A program made the position numbers and the translations under genes. A stretch of DNA of 12,893 nucleotides from Candidatus Bathyarchaeota archaeon (GTDB taxonomy: Archaea > Thermoproteota > Bathyarchaeia > TCS64): positions 1 to 12,893 of the forward strand of contig WJJC01000155.1 of the NCBI GenBank assembly GCA_014729945.1, written 5' to 3'. Shown piece after piece: positions 1 through 6,994 of this stretch (position 1 is its first letter; every line of letters starts with the position of its first letter). A model generated the notes under the pieces. It saw only the letters and a list, made by a program, of their open reading frames with translations. It ran no database searches and was not told where the DNA came from.

Positions 1-237
1 CATTATATCTGCGAGAAAAATAGGCGCCTTGCGGAAAAAATTAGTCTTCCAATGACTGGGGGGAGTGATTCTCATATATCTGATACCATTGGAAGATCTT
101 ATACTATAGTGGAGTCGGATTCGCGTGATCCAGATGATGTTATCAAGGCGATAAGGCTTGGACGCACGAGTGTTGGTGGTTCATATACACGTATCACCGA
201 GTGGTTTAGTAAGAATTTTATAAAGAAAAAGTGGTGA
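1..237 (+). CDS. PHP-domain metal-dependent phosphoesterase, C-terminal part
   Basis: Open from the left edge in frame 1 to a TGA, giving the last 78 residues. The tail contains Gly-Ser-Asp-Ser-His (about residues 21-25 of the visible part), followed by Ile-Gly-Arg-Ser-Tyr-Thr and a stretch of the type 'DPDDVIKAIRLGRTS'. This fits the C-terminal strand and last metal-ligand Asp-x-His of PHP-domain proteins (histidinol-phosphatase / PHP phosphoesterase family), where the motif usually reads G-S-D-A/S-H. The catalytic N-terminus lies outside the window, so the substrate cannot be given. The ATG at 52 is internal to the domain and is not the start. The gene ends 6 bp before the stop of the convergent 86-residue gene. 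Family confidence is good; specific function is unknown. Confidence 0.8.
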   Translation, partial: HYICEKNRRLAEKISLPMTGGSDSHISDTIGRSYTIVESDSRDPDDVIKAIRLGRTSVGGSYTRITEWFSKNFIKKKW

Positions 238-253
238 TCTGGGTTAATCCCAG
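224..253. terminator. Possible bidirectional terminator between convergent genes
   Basis: A 5-bp hairpin (CTGGG at 239-243, CCCAG at 249-253, 5-base loop) covers the end of both genes. Read on the minus strand it is followed by a T-rich stretch, the complement of AAAGAAAAA inside the last Lys codons of the PHP gene. That would suit termination of the minus-strand transcript. It was judged by eye and the stem is short. Confidence 0.35.
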
Positions 254-504
254 TCTTCCATGTTGTAGAGGTCTATTCCTAGATCGATTTTACTTGTTGC
301 TCTTCCAACATCTTCTTCCATATTGTATAATTCTGTGTCTTCCAATGCCATTACTCCTTTGACTATCCCAGTTATGTCGAGTACTGGCTTTGGTTTTCCC
401 AGAAGAATCCGTCTAGTCTCCCCTACGATCTCAGTCTGCGCCCAGTTGAGCGCTTTTTCTACTAATACCATGTCTCTATTGCTCCCCCAATATTTGCCGG
501 ACAT
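244..504 (-). CDS. Hypothetical 86-residue protein
   Basis: I do not recognise this family. The protein starts MSGKYWGSN from an ATG, has a helical-looking first half (VEKALNWAQTEIVGETRRIL), and ends in an acidic tail. The heptad LYNMEED near residue 60 recurs as LYNMEDWD at the very C-terminus. There is no signal peptide, membrane segment or cysteine cluster. The amino-acid mix (many E, D, K, hydrophobics) looks like a real protein. The competing plus-strand frame (323-508) is Ser/Thr/Pro/Leu-rich, as expected of an antisense shadow. A weak GGATGA element precedes the ATG. The upstream inverted repeat at 528-577 could regulate it. It is convergent with the PHP gene. Confidence 0.6.
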   Translation of the reverse strand: MSGKYWGSNRDMVLVEKALNWAQTEIVGETRRILLGKPKPVLDITGIVKGVMALEDTELYNMEEDVGRATSKIDLGIDLYNMEDWD

Positions 505-527
505 ATAATGTCATCCGCACATCTGTA

Positions 528-577
528 TTGTCTCATTTACGTGTGTGCATCGGCATTATTCAAGGAATATGAGACAA
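528..577. promoter_or_regulatory. Inverted repeat TTGTCTCAT / ATGAGACAA
   Basis: TTGTCTCAT at 528-536 is matched by its exact reverse complement ATGAGACAA at 569-577, 32 bases apart. It begins 24 bp upstream of the start codon of the minus-strand 86-residue gene. The long spacing favours two binding sites for a dimeric regulator over a tight hairpin. The regulator is unknown. Confidence 0.4.
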
Positions 578-633
578 ATCTAATAACATCTCCCAAAGCA
601 ATGATATACTGGATTGTATTAAAAATATTAATT

Positions 634-681
634 ACTCTCAATATAATGGAGTAACTTACAACACTCTCATATAATGAGAGT
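634..681. promoter_or_regulatory. Two tandem 19-bp palindromic sites, likely operators
   Basis: Site 2 (663-681) is ACTCTCATATAATGAGAGT, a perfect 8-bp inverted repeat around ATA. Site 1 (634-652) is ACTCTCAATATAATGGAGT, a degenerate version of the same palindrome. Both are followed by AACTT, so the units also form a direct repeat with 29-bp spacing, roughly three helical turns. The half-site resembles that of the inverted repeat at 528-577. This arrangement is typical of cooperative transcription-factor binding, but no regulator gene is next to it in the window. Confidence 0.5.
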
Positions 682-753
682 AACTTTTCATCGTCTCTAA
701 AAAAACGACTCAGACAATTATACTGAATAAATACAAAAAATGAATTAAAAAGT

Positions 754-762
754 TATAAATAT
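754..762 (+). promoter_or_regulatory. Possible upstream TATA box
   Basis: TTATAAATA matches the archaeal TATA consensus well and lies inside a small dyad (GTTAT...ATAAC, 752-765). Transcription from here would give a leader of roughly 130 bases for the methylthiotransferase gene. The surrounding A/T richness raises the chance of a coincidental match. Confidence 0.3.
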
Positions 763-859
763 AACATAAATAAAGCAATAAAATAAGACAAAGAACTCTT
801 CAACGATTTAAATAAACCATAAAGAAATCCACACAAAACCTACACTTAAAAAATACGTC

Positions 860-867
860 TTATATAA
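860..867 (+). promoter_or_regulatory. TATA box for the methylthiotransferase gene
   Basis: TTATATAA sits 52 bp upstream of the ATG at 919. Transcription would start near 888-892 and leave a leader of about 30 bases. A modest GAAGGA element at 907-912 lies 6 bases before the start codon and could serve as ribosome binding site. Confidence 0.5.
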
Positions 868-918
868 CCCTCCACACCGTTTAAAAGATGCCAAATCGCA
901 ACCAAAGAAGGAACCCAG

Positions 919-2196
919 ATGCAAAAGATATACCTCAAATCCTATGGATGTAGCGCTAACAAAGCGGATGCAGAAATAGCCGGAGGAGTTCTATCACAGG
1001 ATGGATACAATCTAGTGGATAAAGAAGATGAATCAGATATCAACATTATTTTCACATGTGTCGTAAAAACACCAACAGAGTACAAGATATCAAAAGAGAT
1101 TAAGGACCTAGAGGCATCTGGAAAACCTTTGATAGTGGCAGGCTGTATGCCCAAATCATTGACCAAACAGGTGGAGAAGATCGCCCCTACCGCTAGCTTG
1201 GTGGGGCCTGATGACATTGAGCACATATCCGAAGCAGTTCAACATGCCTTGAATGGGAAGAAAGTAAGATACATTGATGGAAAAGCGACCGATAGAACCT
1301 GCCTGCCCAGAGTCAGGGATAACGAACTGATACATATCGCACCAATAAGTACAGGTTGTCTCGGAAACTGCAGTTATTGTATTGTGAAATTCGCTAGGGG
1401 TCATCTATACAGTTTTCCAGCAGATAAGATCGTTAAGGACGCGGAGACGGCTGTTAAAAATGGGTGTTGCGAGATATGGGTAACAGCGGAAGATACAGCC
1501 ACATATAATGACAATGGTACGAGGCTCCCCGATCTATTAAACAGGATAACCGATATTGAGGGTGCTTTCAGGGTAAGGGTGGGAATGACTACTCCCAACC
1601 AGTTAGACTTAGTTCTAGACGATATGATAGAGTCATTAAGAAGTCCTAAGCTATACAAGTTTATTCACATCCCTATACAATCCGGTAACGATGAGATCCT
1701 AGAAAAGATGAGACGTAGATACACCGTACAGGACTTTAAAGACGTAGTAAATCGGTTAAGAGCTGAATATCCTGACATAGCTATAAGCACAGATATAATA
1801 TGCGGCTTCCCTGGTGAAACCATATATCAATTTCAGGACTCGATTGAGTTAATCCAGTGGCTAAGACCAGATGTGCTTAATATAAACAGGTTTTGGGCAC
1901 GACCAGGAACCGATGCAAGCAAGATGCCGGGAAGACTACATGGGAGAGAGACAAAAGAACTATCTCGTATGATGACCAAGTTATGGAAAAACTTGGCAGT
2001 TGATGTGGGCAAGAAATGGATCGACTGGGAAGGCGACGTTTTGATAACAGAGCATGGGAAAAGAGGGACTAAAGTGGGTAGAAACTATACCTATAAAGCA
2101 GTGGCTGTTAAGACAAAAGCCTCCTTAGGTGAGTTCGTTAAAGTACGAGTTAAGAAAGCTGGTGTTGGTTATTTAGTAGCTGATGAAATAACCTAG
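919..2196 (+). CDS. tRNA t6A37 methylthiotransferase (CDKAL1/e-MtaB-like radical SAM enzyme)
   Basis: This cytosolic radical SAM enzyme is predicted to convert t6A at position 37 of tRNAs decoding ANN codons to ms2t6A. All three methylthiotransferase domains are present. The N-terminal UPF0004 domain holds the auxiliary [4Fe-4S] cysteines C11 (YGCSANKAD), C47 (FTC) and C76 (AGCMP). The radical SAM core has C147-x3-C151-x2-C154 (GCLGNCSYC), with the IPIQSGND segment following. A C-terminal TRAM RNA-binding domain spans about 365-425. The 425-residue length is normal for the archaeal/eukaryotic subgroup, and the SxNKAD wording fits that subgroup better than bacterial MiaB or RimO. The start is supported by a weak GAAGGA and a TATA box. 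It is convergent with the amidohydrolase gene. The exact tRNA substrate is inferred from the family. Confidence 0.92.
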   Translation: MQKIYLKSYGCSANKADAEIAGGVLSQDGYNLVDKEDESDINIIFTCVVKTPTEYKISKEIKDLEASGKPLIVAGCMPKSLTKQVEKIAPTASLVGPDDIEHISEAVQHALNGKKVRYIDGKATDRTCLPRVRDNELIHIAPISTGCLGNCSYCIVKFARGHLYSFPADKIVKDAETAVKNGCCEIWVTAEDTATYNDNGTRLPDLLNRITDIEGAFRVRVGMTTPNQLDLVLDDMIESLRSPKLYKFIHIPIQSGNDEILEKMRRRYTVQDFKDVVNRLRAEYPDIAISTDIICGFPGETIYQFQDSIELIQWLRPDVLNINRFWARPGTDASKMPGRLHGRETKELSRMMTKLWKNLAVDVGKKWIDWEGDVLITEHGKRGTKVGRNYTYKAVAVKTKASLGEFVKVRVKKAGVGYLVADEIT

Positions 2197-2213
2197 GATA
2201 CCAGTGTGATAAC

Positions 2214-2227
2214 GAAAAATGTTTTTG
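2214..2227. terminator. Bidirectional T-tract terminator candidate
   Basis: AAAAA (2215-2219) and TTTTT (2222-2226) form a near-symmetric element in the 45-bp gap between two convergent stops, so each strand has a run of five T just after its gene. Archaeal termination needs little more than a T-tract. Confidence 0.45.
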
Positions 2228-2241
2228 GAGTATTTAGAGGG

Positions 2242-3702
2242 TTACTTGTTTGTTTGAGACTCAACATACTCAGCCACTTCACTCAGAAGATGTTTGCAGT
2301 CAAAAACCACGCCATTCTTTATGTTCCATACAACTCCGCCTCCATGTGTTACAGATAAACCGTCTTTGCTGTATCTATTCACACCTATTCCATACATTAC
2401 TTTGAAGTTGTCCAAAGGATTTCCGTCTATTATGCCCAAATCAGCTGGCGCGTTCTTCCTGATACCTTTTGCATGTTCTTTGTTTCCCAGAGTCATGTGA
2501 GCGTTGGTTGTTGCGATCTTTATAATGTCAATTGGATGGATGCCTGCTTCTTGGAATAACTCGAGTTCCCGAATCAACGCGAAACCAAATAAAGCGTATA
2601 TGAAAGCAGTGTCACTACCAGCCACTAATCGCCCTCCGTTATCGAAGAAGTACTTGATCCACTTCATCCATATCTGGTATTTTTGCTTCCAAGCGACTTC
2701 ATCACTAGTTTTCCAGTTGAAGAAATGCGTCGCATGTCTCCCGGGACTAGGACTGTATGCTTCCCATAGTTGTCTTACAGTGTATTTATCGTGCCAAGGT
2801 AGTGATTTGACTCGCTCATAGTCTCTATGCCCCTCATAGACCACCATGGTGGGATCCCATACTGTTCCATTCTCTAGTAGGGCATCAAATACCTTTCTCA
2901 CCCTCTCCGGATACATATCTGCCTCGGTCCAGATATAGCCACTGTTCCTGAATCGATCCAGTTCATTACTGTAGTTATAGTCGGGGGGAAAGTTTTGTGT
3001 TCCCGGTAGGGCTGCTTGTGGGATACCATATGTGTGTTCAATGGATAACATCTCTTTAGCCGAGTCACTGGTTATCATTGCATCCAGTTCACTGTTCTGG
3101 GCATGGTGAATAGCTATGCCCCCTTCTAGACCCTGTTTTCGTGTCTCATCCGCTATGGCTTCAAGCATCTCAGGGGTTACATGTGGTCGTGGAATCATCT
3201 TTATCCCATCAACGCCCAATTCCTTGAACTCTCTCACCGTTTTCCTCGCTTCTTCAATTGTGTGAACTTCAGCTGGCCAGCTTCCAAGCACCTTAATCCT
3301 TGGAGCCACAATTTTATTCTCTTGGCTAAGTCTCTTATGTTTGAGTAGTTTTTCGTCGTTTCCGAAGCCACAGGTTCTGATAGTGGTGATGCCGTGGGCA
3401 AGGCATAGCTTGTATGCATATTCTGCTCCTTTAGGTCCGCATTTATCGTCGTCGATATTGATATGGATGTGCATGTCTACGAGCCCTGGTATGACATACA
3501 TTCCTTCTGCGTCGATTACTTTCTCGGCTTCAGGTCTCTCTGTCTTGTACCTTGAGAGGCTGATGGTGTCCACGTTGATGATGTCTTTGATTTTTCTATC
3601 CTCGATGAGAATATCGCATGGTCCATAAGGTGGGGTTCCCTTACCGTTTACAATCATAACATCCCGTATAACGATGCTATCATACTCTTTTCCACTTGAC
3701 AT
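2242..3702 (-). CDS. Metal-dependent amidohydrolase (imidazolonepropionase-like superfamily)
   Basis: A cytosolic hydrolase of 486 residues with the amidohydrolase layout: a small beta-sandwich start (YDSIVIRDVMIVNG), then PGLVDMHIH with ligands H78 and H80, a Lys in GVDGIK (K168) that may be the carboxylated bridging lysine, H199/H200 (AIHH), H223 (SIEH) and D364 (AGSD). The sandwich closes with 'APADLGIIDGNPLDN'. This pattern is seen in imidazolonepropionase-like enzymes and Xaa-Pro/Xaa-Arg dipeptidases; the substrate cannot be told. I chose the ATG at 3702. A GTG at 3741 would add 13 residues that do not look like the family, and the likely TATA element (3728-3736) lies between the two, so a transcript from it would exclude the GTG. 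The gene is divergent from the acetyltransferase. Confidence 0.88.
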   Translation of the reverse strand: MSSGKEYDSIVIRDVMIVNGKGTPPYGPCDILIEDRKIKDIINVDTISLSRYKTERPEAEKVIDAEGMYVIPGLVDMHIHINIDDDKCGPKGAEYAYKLCLAHGITTIRTCGFGNDEKLLKHKRLSQENKIVAPRIKVLGSWPAEVHTIEEARKTVREFKELGVDGIKMIPRPHVTPEMLEAIADETRKQGLEGGIAIHHAQNSELDAMITSDSAKEMLSIEHTYGIPQAALPGTQNFPPDYNYSNELDRFRNSGYIWTEADMYPERVRKVFDALLENGTVWDPTMVVYEGHRDYERVKSLPWHDKYTVRQLWEAYSPSPGRHATHFFNWKTSDEVAWKQKYQIWMKWIKYFFDNGGRLVAGSDTAFIYALFGFALIRELELFQEAGIHPIDIIKIATTNAHMTLGNKEHAKGIRKNAPADLGIIDGNPLDNFKVMYGIGVNRYSKDGLSVTHGGGVVWNIKNGVVFDCKHLLSEVAEYVESQTNK

Positions 3703-3727
3703 AAGATAAAAGCAGTGTTTTGAGTTG

Positions 3728-3736
3728 AAATAATTA
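3728..3736 (-). promoter_or_regulatory. TATA-like element for the amidohydrolase gene
   Basis: On the minus strand this reads TAATTATTT, centred about 30 bp upstream of the ATG at 3702, the spacing expected for a nearly leaderless transcript. No Shine-Dalgarno is seen before that ATG. The rest of the 81-bp divergent gap shows no clear promoter for the acetyltransferase gene. Confidence 0.35.
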
Positions 3737-3783
3737 CCCACACAAAGACTATCAATACCCGGTGCAATAATTAATCGAATACC

Positions 3784-4293
3784 ATGCTCAAAGGTAAAAA
3801 GGTGAACATCCGGCCACTGGAAGCCACTGATCTCGATTGGTTCACAGAGTGTAATAATGATCCTGATTATACTGGACCATATGAACCGTTGGAGATAAAC
3901 AGCAGATCAGATATAGAGAAATGGTATGATTCAGAAAAGTCCTCCGAGTGGTGGGTGATAACCGATAAACAAGGGAACTCGGTGGGACAACTTGTCACCG
4001 GCCCCCAGGGAGAACACTATAGAATAGGGTATATGCTCCATCCAGATCACAGAGGAAAAGGATACGCAACAGATGGTGTAAGCCTTCTCCTTGATTATCT
4101 TTTCAGGTCTAAGAAGATTATACGTGTGCAGGCAGAATGTAACCCTGAGAATAAAGCTAGTATACGTGTTCTTGAAAAAAACGGATTCATATTCGAAGGT
4201 TTGAAACGGAAAGCGGTGTTTATACAAGGTAAGTACATGAATAGTGCAATATACAGTATTCTAAGGGATGAGTGGGGCAAAAATAAGATATAA
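3784..4293 (+). CDS. GNAT acetyltransferase, RimJ/RimL type
   Basis: A 169-residue cytosolic acetyl-CoA-dependent N-acetyltransferase. The start 'NIRPLEATDLDWFTE' is the usual first strand and helix of the RimJ/RimL (Acetyltransf_3) group. Motif A for the acetyl-CoA pyrophosphate is HPDHRGKGYATDG (residues 86-98), and the late segment 'NPENKASIRVLEKNGF' is the typical motif B helix. The ending 'IYSILRDEW' is also common in this group. It may modify a protein N-terminus, an amine or an antibiotic; neighbours do not decide this. The ATG at 3784 gives a complete domain; no good ribosome binding site is visible. About 100 bp separate it from the peptidase gene, so it may be its own transcription unit. 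Confidence 0.88.
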   Translation: MLKGKKVNIRPLEATDLDWFTECNNDPDYTGPYEPLEINSRSDIEKWYDSEKSSEWWVITDKQGNSVGQLVTGPQGEHYRIGYMLHPDHRGKGYATDGVSLLLDYLFRSKKIIRVQAECNPENKASIRVLEKNGFIFEGLKRKAVFIQGKYMNSAIYSILRDEWGKNKI

Positions 4294-4296
4294 TCT

Positions 4297-4323
4297 AAAA
4301 ACTTATGATAAATACATGTTTTT
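4297..4323 (+). terminator. Weak terminator after the acetyltransferase gene
   Basis: AAAAAC (4297-4302) can pair with GTTTTT (4318-4323), and the T-run itself would suit archaeal termination just after the TAA at 4293. The stem is A/T-only apart from one G-C pair. Confidence 0.35.
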
Positions 4324-4355
4324 ACATTATATTTCGCATAGATCATAATTTGTAA

Positions 4356-4366
4356 AATAATAAAAG
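4356..4366 (+). promoter_or_regulatory. TATA-like element for the peptidase gene
   Basis: AATAATAAAAG is followed about 25 bases later by a likely start site near 4386-4388, just before the first possible TTG start at 4395. Confidence 0.35.
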
Positions 4367-4394
4367 CGGCCTCTAGGGAGAATACTGATATACT

Positions 4395-5288
4395 TTGGGT
4401 AGGCTTTTAGGAGAGAAAAAACGTTTTTTGATAAAGAGATTCAAGACTTTATGCTGTAAACGCCGACTATTCTTGTATATAGTCTTAATTTATCTCTTTT
4501 ATCAAGCATTTAGCTGGTCATCTAGAAATCAGGTTCAGAGCCTAATACTTGATGTTCCTTACCATGATCAGCAGACTAGCTACTTCTGTGGACCCGCATC
4601 TGTGAAAATGGTGCTAGACTATACACAAAACCTAGAAGTATCACAAGACATCCTCAGTTATGAGTTACTCACTGATGAAAACGAAGGAGTCACGTACACG
4701 GAATTAATGGATGAACCCTTTATCCATCGAGATCTCACTCAAATAAAAAACGGGAGACTCAGCTTAAACCAGTTAAAAAAGCAGATGACCTTTGGATATG
4801 CTCCGATTCTTCTTATTTGGTTTGACGACAACCAAGAAAAAGGTCACTATGTTGTTGCCGTTGGTTATAACGAGACGGGAGTTTTTGTGAATGATCCGTG
4901 GCCTAGTTACTGGGGGGAGCCTGATGGGCGTGGGACAGGGCCCTTTGTTTATCTCAGTAATGAAAAGTTGCTTGATCTCTGGTCTATTCGGAGGAACTGG
5001 GCTATGACTGTTGCTTTTACTCCATCTGAGAATGAATTGCTTAAGGTGGATGTTTCAATTAGTGGTCTTCCCGAGGATTTGAAGACCCGACTTACTCTAA
5101 ATGGGGAGACTGTGGATTCCTTGAATGTAAATGATAAGGCGTCTTTGATTATGTTCAATAATGAAAATTTTCTATCCGTAGAAACTATTGTTCATGATGG
5201 TGATGTCGTTTATTATTGTACCAATAATTTGCAGCGAGCATCAGGAACAAAGAAAATACAGTTTGTATATAATCTCTTATACAAATAG
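4395..5288 (+). CDS. Membrane-anchored C39-like cysteine peptidase
   Basis: A predicted papain-like cysteine peptidase of the C39_2 type exposed outside the membrane. A basic N-terminus (KRFKTLCCKRR) leads into a hydrophobic segment, about residues 25-41, which is a signal anchor or signal peptide. The catalytic domain has DVPYHDQQTSYFCGPAS with oxyanion Q59/Q60 and nucleophile C65, then H151 (GHYVVAVGY) and D167 (NDPWP), so the set is complete. After about residue 220 a roughly 75-residue beta-rich tail follows, possibly Ig-like. There is no ATG. TTG 4395 gives 297 residues. TTG 4428 follows an AGGAGAG at 4409-4415 and is an equally good start that still keeps the membrane segment. There is no T-run before the TPR gene 39 bp downstream, so the two are probably cotranscribed. 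No ABC transporter is adjacent, so a bacteriocin-processing role is not supported. Confidence 0.8.
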   Translation: MGRLLGEKKRFLIKRFKTLCCKRRLFLYIVLIYLFYQAFSWSSRNQVQSLILDVPYHDQQTSYFCGPASVKMVLDYTQNLEVSQDILSYELLTDENEGVTYTELMDEPFIHRDLTQIKNGRLSLNQLKKQMTFGYAPILLIWFDDNQEKGHYVVAVGYNETGVFVNDPWPSYWGEPDGRGTGPFVYLSNEKLLDLWSIRRNWAMTVAFTPSENELLKVDVSISGLPEDLKTRLTLNGETVDSLNVNDKASLIMFNNENFLSVETIVHDGDVVYYCTNNLQRASGTKKIQFVYNLLYK

Positions 5289-5327
5289 CTTTAACCCATA
5301 AAAGAGAAAAACCCGAAAAACAATCAG

Positions 5328-6899
5328 TTGTGTAGGTTACCCTTGACTGTATACTTGGAGTTAATTAATCAGATGGCTAATCAAGGAGATATTGGTGGTA
5401 TCATCCAGTTAGCTTCATGGGTAGCCGAACACGAGGGAAAAAACGAGGGCCTCGCAAAGGTTTTAATCACAGTTGCTGAGAGCCAGACCACTGCTGCCCC
5501 ATCCCAGCTCATAGCCATGTATAAGGTAATTGAACAACTTGCACACACAAGAAGAACTCGTCAGACTGCTATCAAGAAACTTGAAGAGCATAAACCCGAG
5601 AAAAAAGAGGTTATTCAAGGAGAAAGAAAAGATATCTTCCCAAACACTGTTGAGAATCATCTGAGTTACGCCCGATTTTATGCCTCAATAGATAATCCCG
5701 GTGAAGCCGAATATCATCATCTTAGAGCTATTGAACTAGATGCGTCAACAGATGCTTTACTCAGTTACGCCCAGTTCTTGGAGAAACAGGATCGTAGAGA
5801 AGATGCTGTTAAACAGTACTTAGAGGCTTTGAAACTTGATCCAAGTGATGCAACGATCCATAATAATCTGGGTATAATTTTTTATCATGAAGGCAGATTG
5901 GAGGAAGCATCAAATCATCTTAAGGAAGCTCTTCTTGTTGAACCTGACCCCACGACTATGAATAACTTAGCTAATATATATTCAGATCTGGGAGATGCAG
6001 CGGAAGCTGAACGACTCTACAAGCACAGCATCAAAATTAATCCCCATGACTCTGATACCCATAACAACTATGCATTACTCCTTTGGGACCAGGGAAAAAG
6101 TGACGAAGCTGATGAACATTTCCGTTTAGCCCTCGATAACCGCCCTGAGGATTTGATTATCCGTGGAAATTACGTAAAGTTTCTGATTGAGAAGAAACGG
6201 TATGGTGATGCTGAGCGTCAGTTTGGTTACCTTACATCCATGGTTCCTCTTGAACCCGAGCTCTACTTGAATAGAGGGGTGGTCTTATCTAAACTGGGTA
6301 AACTTGATGAAGCAGAGAGAATGCTTCGGGAAGCCCTTCACATTACCCCGGATAACGCTGATATAAACCTCCATTACGCGCTCATATTAGTGAAAAAAGG
6401 TAGCAATGTTACAGCAGAAGCTCATTTCAATAAATCCATAAACAAGAATCCTGAGAACCCTGACGCTTATCTGGTCTTCGGGTTTTACTTATATAACCAG
6501 CAGCGATACGATGAAGCAGAAGAAAACTTTAAGGCCGCTATTGAACGAGATCCAAACACACCTGAGACAAGACTTTATTATGCTCGTTTATTAGCTGATA
6601 CAAGACGGGATGACGAGGCCGAAACACAACTTATAATGGGCTTGGAGAAGAACCCTGAGGACCCAGAATTAAACCTCTATTATGCTCAGTTCTTATCCAA
6701 AAGGGAACGGCCTCAGCAAGCTGATAAACATTTCAAGAAATCGTTAAACAATTCTCCCTTAAACCCTAGAGCTCATTTTAGCTACGGTATTCATTTGAGT
6801 TTTCATGGATTAAAAGAGAAAGCCTGTGTTCATCTTCAAAAAGCGGCTGAACTTGACTCTCAGTATCAGTCCTTAGTGAAATCCGCTATGGATTTATGA
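5328..6899 (+). CDS. TPR-repeat protein with 12 tandem repeats
   Basis: A cytosolic scaffold-like protein with no signal peptide. An N-terminal alpha-helical region (about 1-106), ending in a charged linker rich in K and E, precedes twelve tetratricopeptide repeats from about residue 108 to 518, each 34 residues with no gaps. The pattern is clear: consensus positions such as NNLGIIFYHEGRLEEA, then ALxLxPxD. Such arrays bind peptides or partner proteins; the partner is unknown. There are several possible starts: TTG 5328, TTG 5343 (preceded by AGGT at 5333-5336) and ATG 5373. The helix YLELINQMANQG begins before the ATG, which favours one of the TTG codons. It probably forms an operon with the C39-like peptidase gene upstream. 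Confidence 0.9.
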   Translation: MCRLPLTVYLELINQMANQGDIGGIIQLASWVAEHEGKNEGLAKVLITVAESQTTAAPSQLIAMYKVIEQLAHTRRTRQTAIKKLEEHKPEKKEVIQGERKDIFPNTVENHLSYARFYASIDNPGEAEYHHLRAIELDASTDALLSYAQFLEKQDRREDAVKQYLEALKLDPSDATIHNNLGIIFYHEGRLEEASNHLKEALLVEPDPTTMNNLANIYSDLGDAAEAERLYKHSIKINPHDSDTHNNYALLLWDQGKSDEADEHFRLALDNRPEDLIIRGNYVKFLIEKKRYGDAERQFGYLTSMVPLEPELYLNRGVVLSKLGKLDEAERMLREALHITPDNADINLHYALILVKKGSNVTAEAHFNKSINKNPENPDAYLVFGFYLYNQQRYDEAEENFKAAIERDPNTPETRLYYARLLADTRRDDEAETQLIMGLEKNPEDPELNLYYAQFLSKRERPQQADKHFKKSLNNSPLNPRAHFSYGIHLSFHGLKEKACVHLQKAAELDSQYQSLVKSAMDL

Positions 6900-6930
6900 T
6901 ATTTCGTAATAGATCAATATGTTTGTAACC

Positions 6931-6935
6931 TTTTT
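6931..6935 (+). terminator. T-tract after the TPR gene
   Basis: A run of five T follows the TPR stop by 31 bases and lies before the ftsZ TATA element, so it could end the peptidase/TPR transcript. No clear stem is seen. Confidence 0.3.
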
Positions 6936-6948
6936 CACACACACAATA

Positions 6949-6987
6949 CTATAAACTTTGTACAGAAATACATGCTCAAACAGGTGA
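6949..6987 (+). promoter_or_regulatory. ftsZ promoter and ribosome binding site
   Basis: CTATAAAC at 6949-6956 is a TATA-like box; transcription would start near 6976-6980. AGGTGA at 6982-6987 is a good Shine-Dalgarno, 7 bases before the ATG at 6995, so this start is well supported. Because the leader would be very short, the TSS may lie slightly upstream. Confidence 0.5.
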
Positions 6988-6994
6988 ATACTTA

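Larger units (their letters stand above)
505..918. other. Divergent AT-rich intergenic control region
   Basis: About 410 bp lie between the divergent 86-residue gene and the methylthiotransferase gene. I see no convincing protein or RNA gene. The left part (528-681) carries inverted repeats with the shared half-site TCTCAT/ATGAGA. The right part (about 690-870) is very A-rich and carries two TATA-like boxes. The region is unusually long for this otherwise compact window. Confidence 0.6.

Noticed and set aside
505..918. tRNA, small structured RNA or CRISPR leader in the AT-rich gap
   Set aside because: I found no T-loop-like GTTCRANNC segment, no cloverleaf pairing and no regular repeat-spacer pattern; only palindromes and TATA-like boxes.
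919..2196. Bacterial MiaB or RimO
   Set aside because: The N-terminal YGCSANKAD wording, chain length and TRAM ending fit the archaeal/eukaryotic t6A methylthiotransferase subgroup better.
2504..2821. 105-codon plus-strand frame inside the amidohydrolase gene
   Set aside because: Antisense shadow of a gene with all family motifs; Ser/Pro/Leu-rich with no recognisable domain.
4395..5288. Bacteriocin-type C39 processing peptidase or exporter
   Set aside because: There is no ABC transporter domain, no double-glycine precursor peptide and no export partner nearby; only the C39-like fold is supported.
5650..6880. Repeated short DNA stretches such as AGTTACGCCC and TATTATGCTC
   Set aside because: They reflect the repeated amino-acid motif of the TPR units, not a CRISPR array or mobile repeat; spacing is about 102 bp or multiples and the frame stays open.
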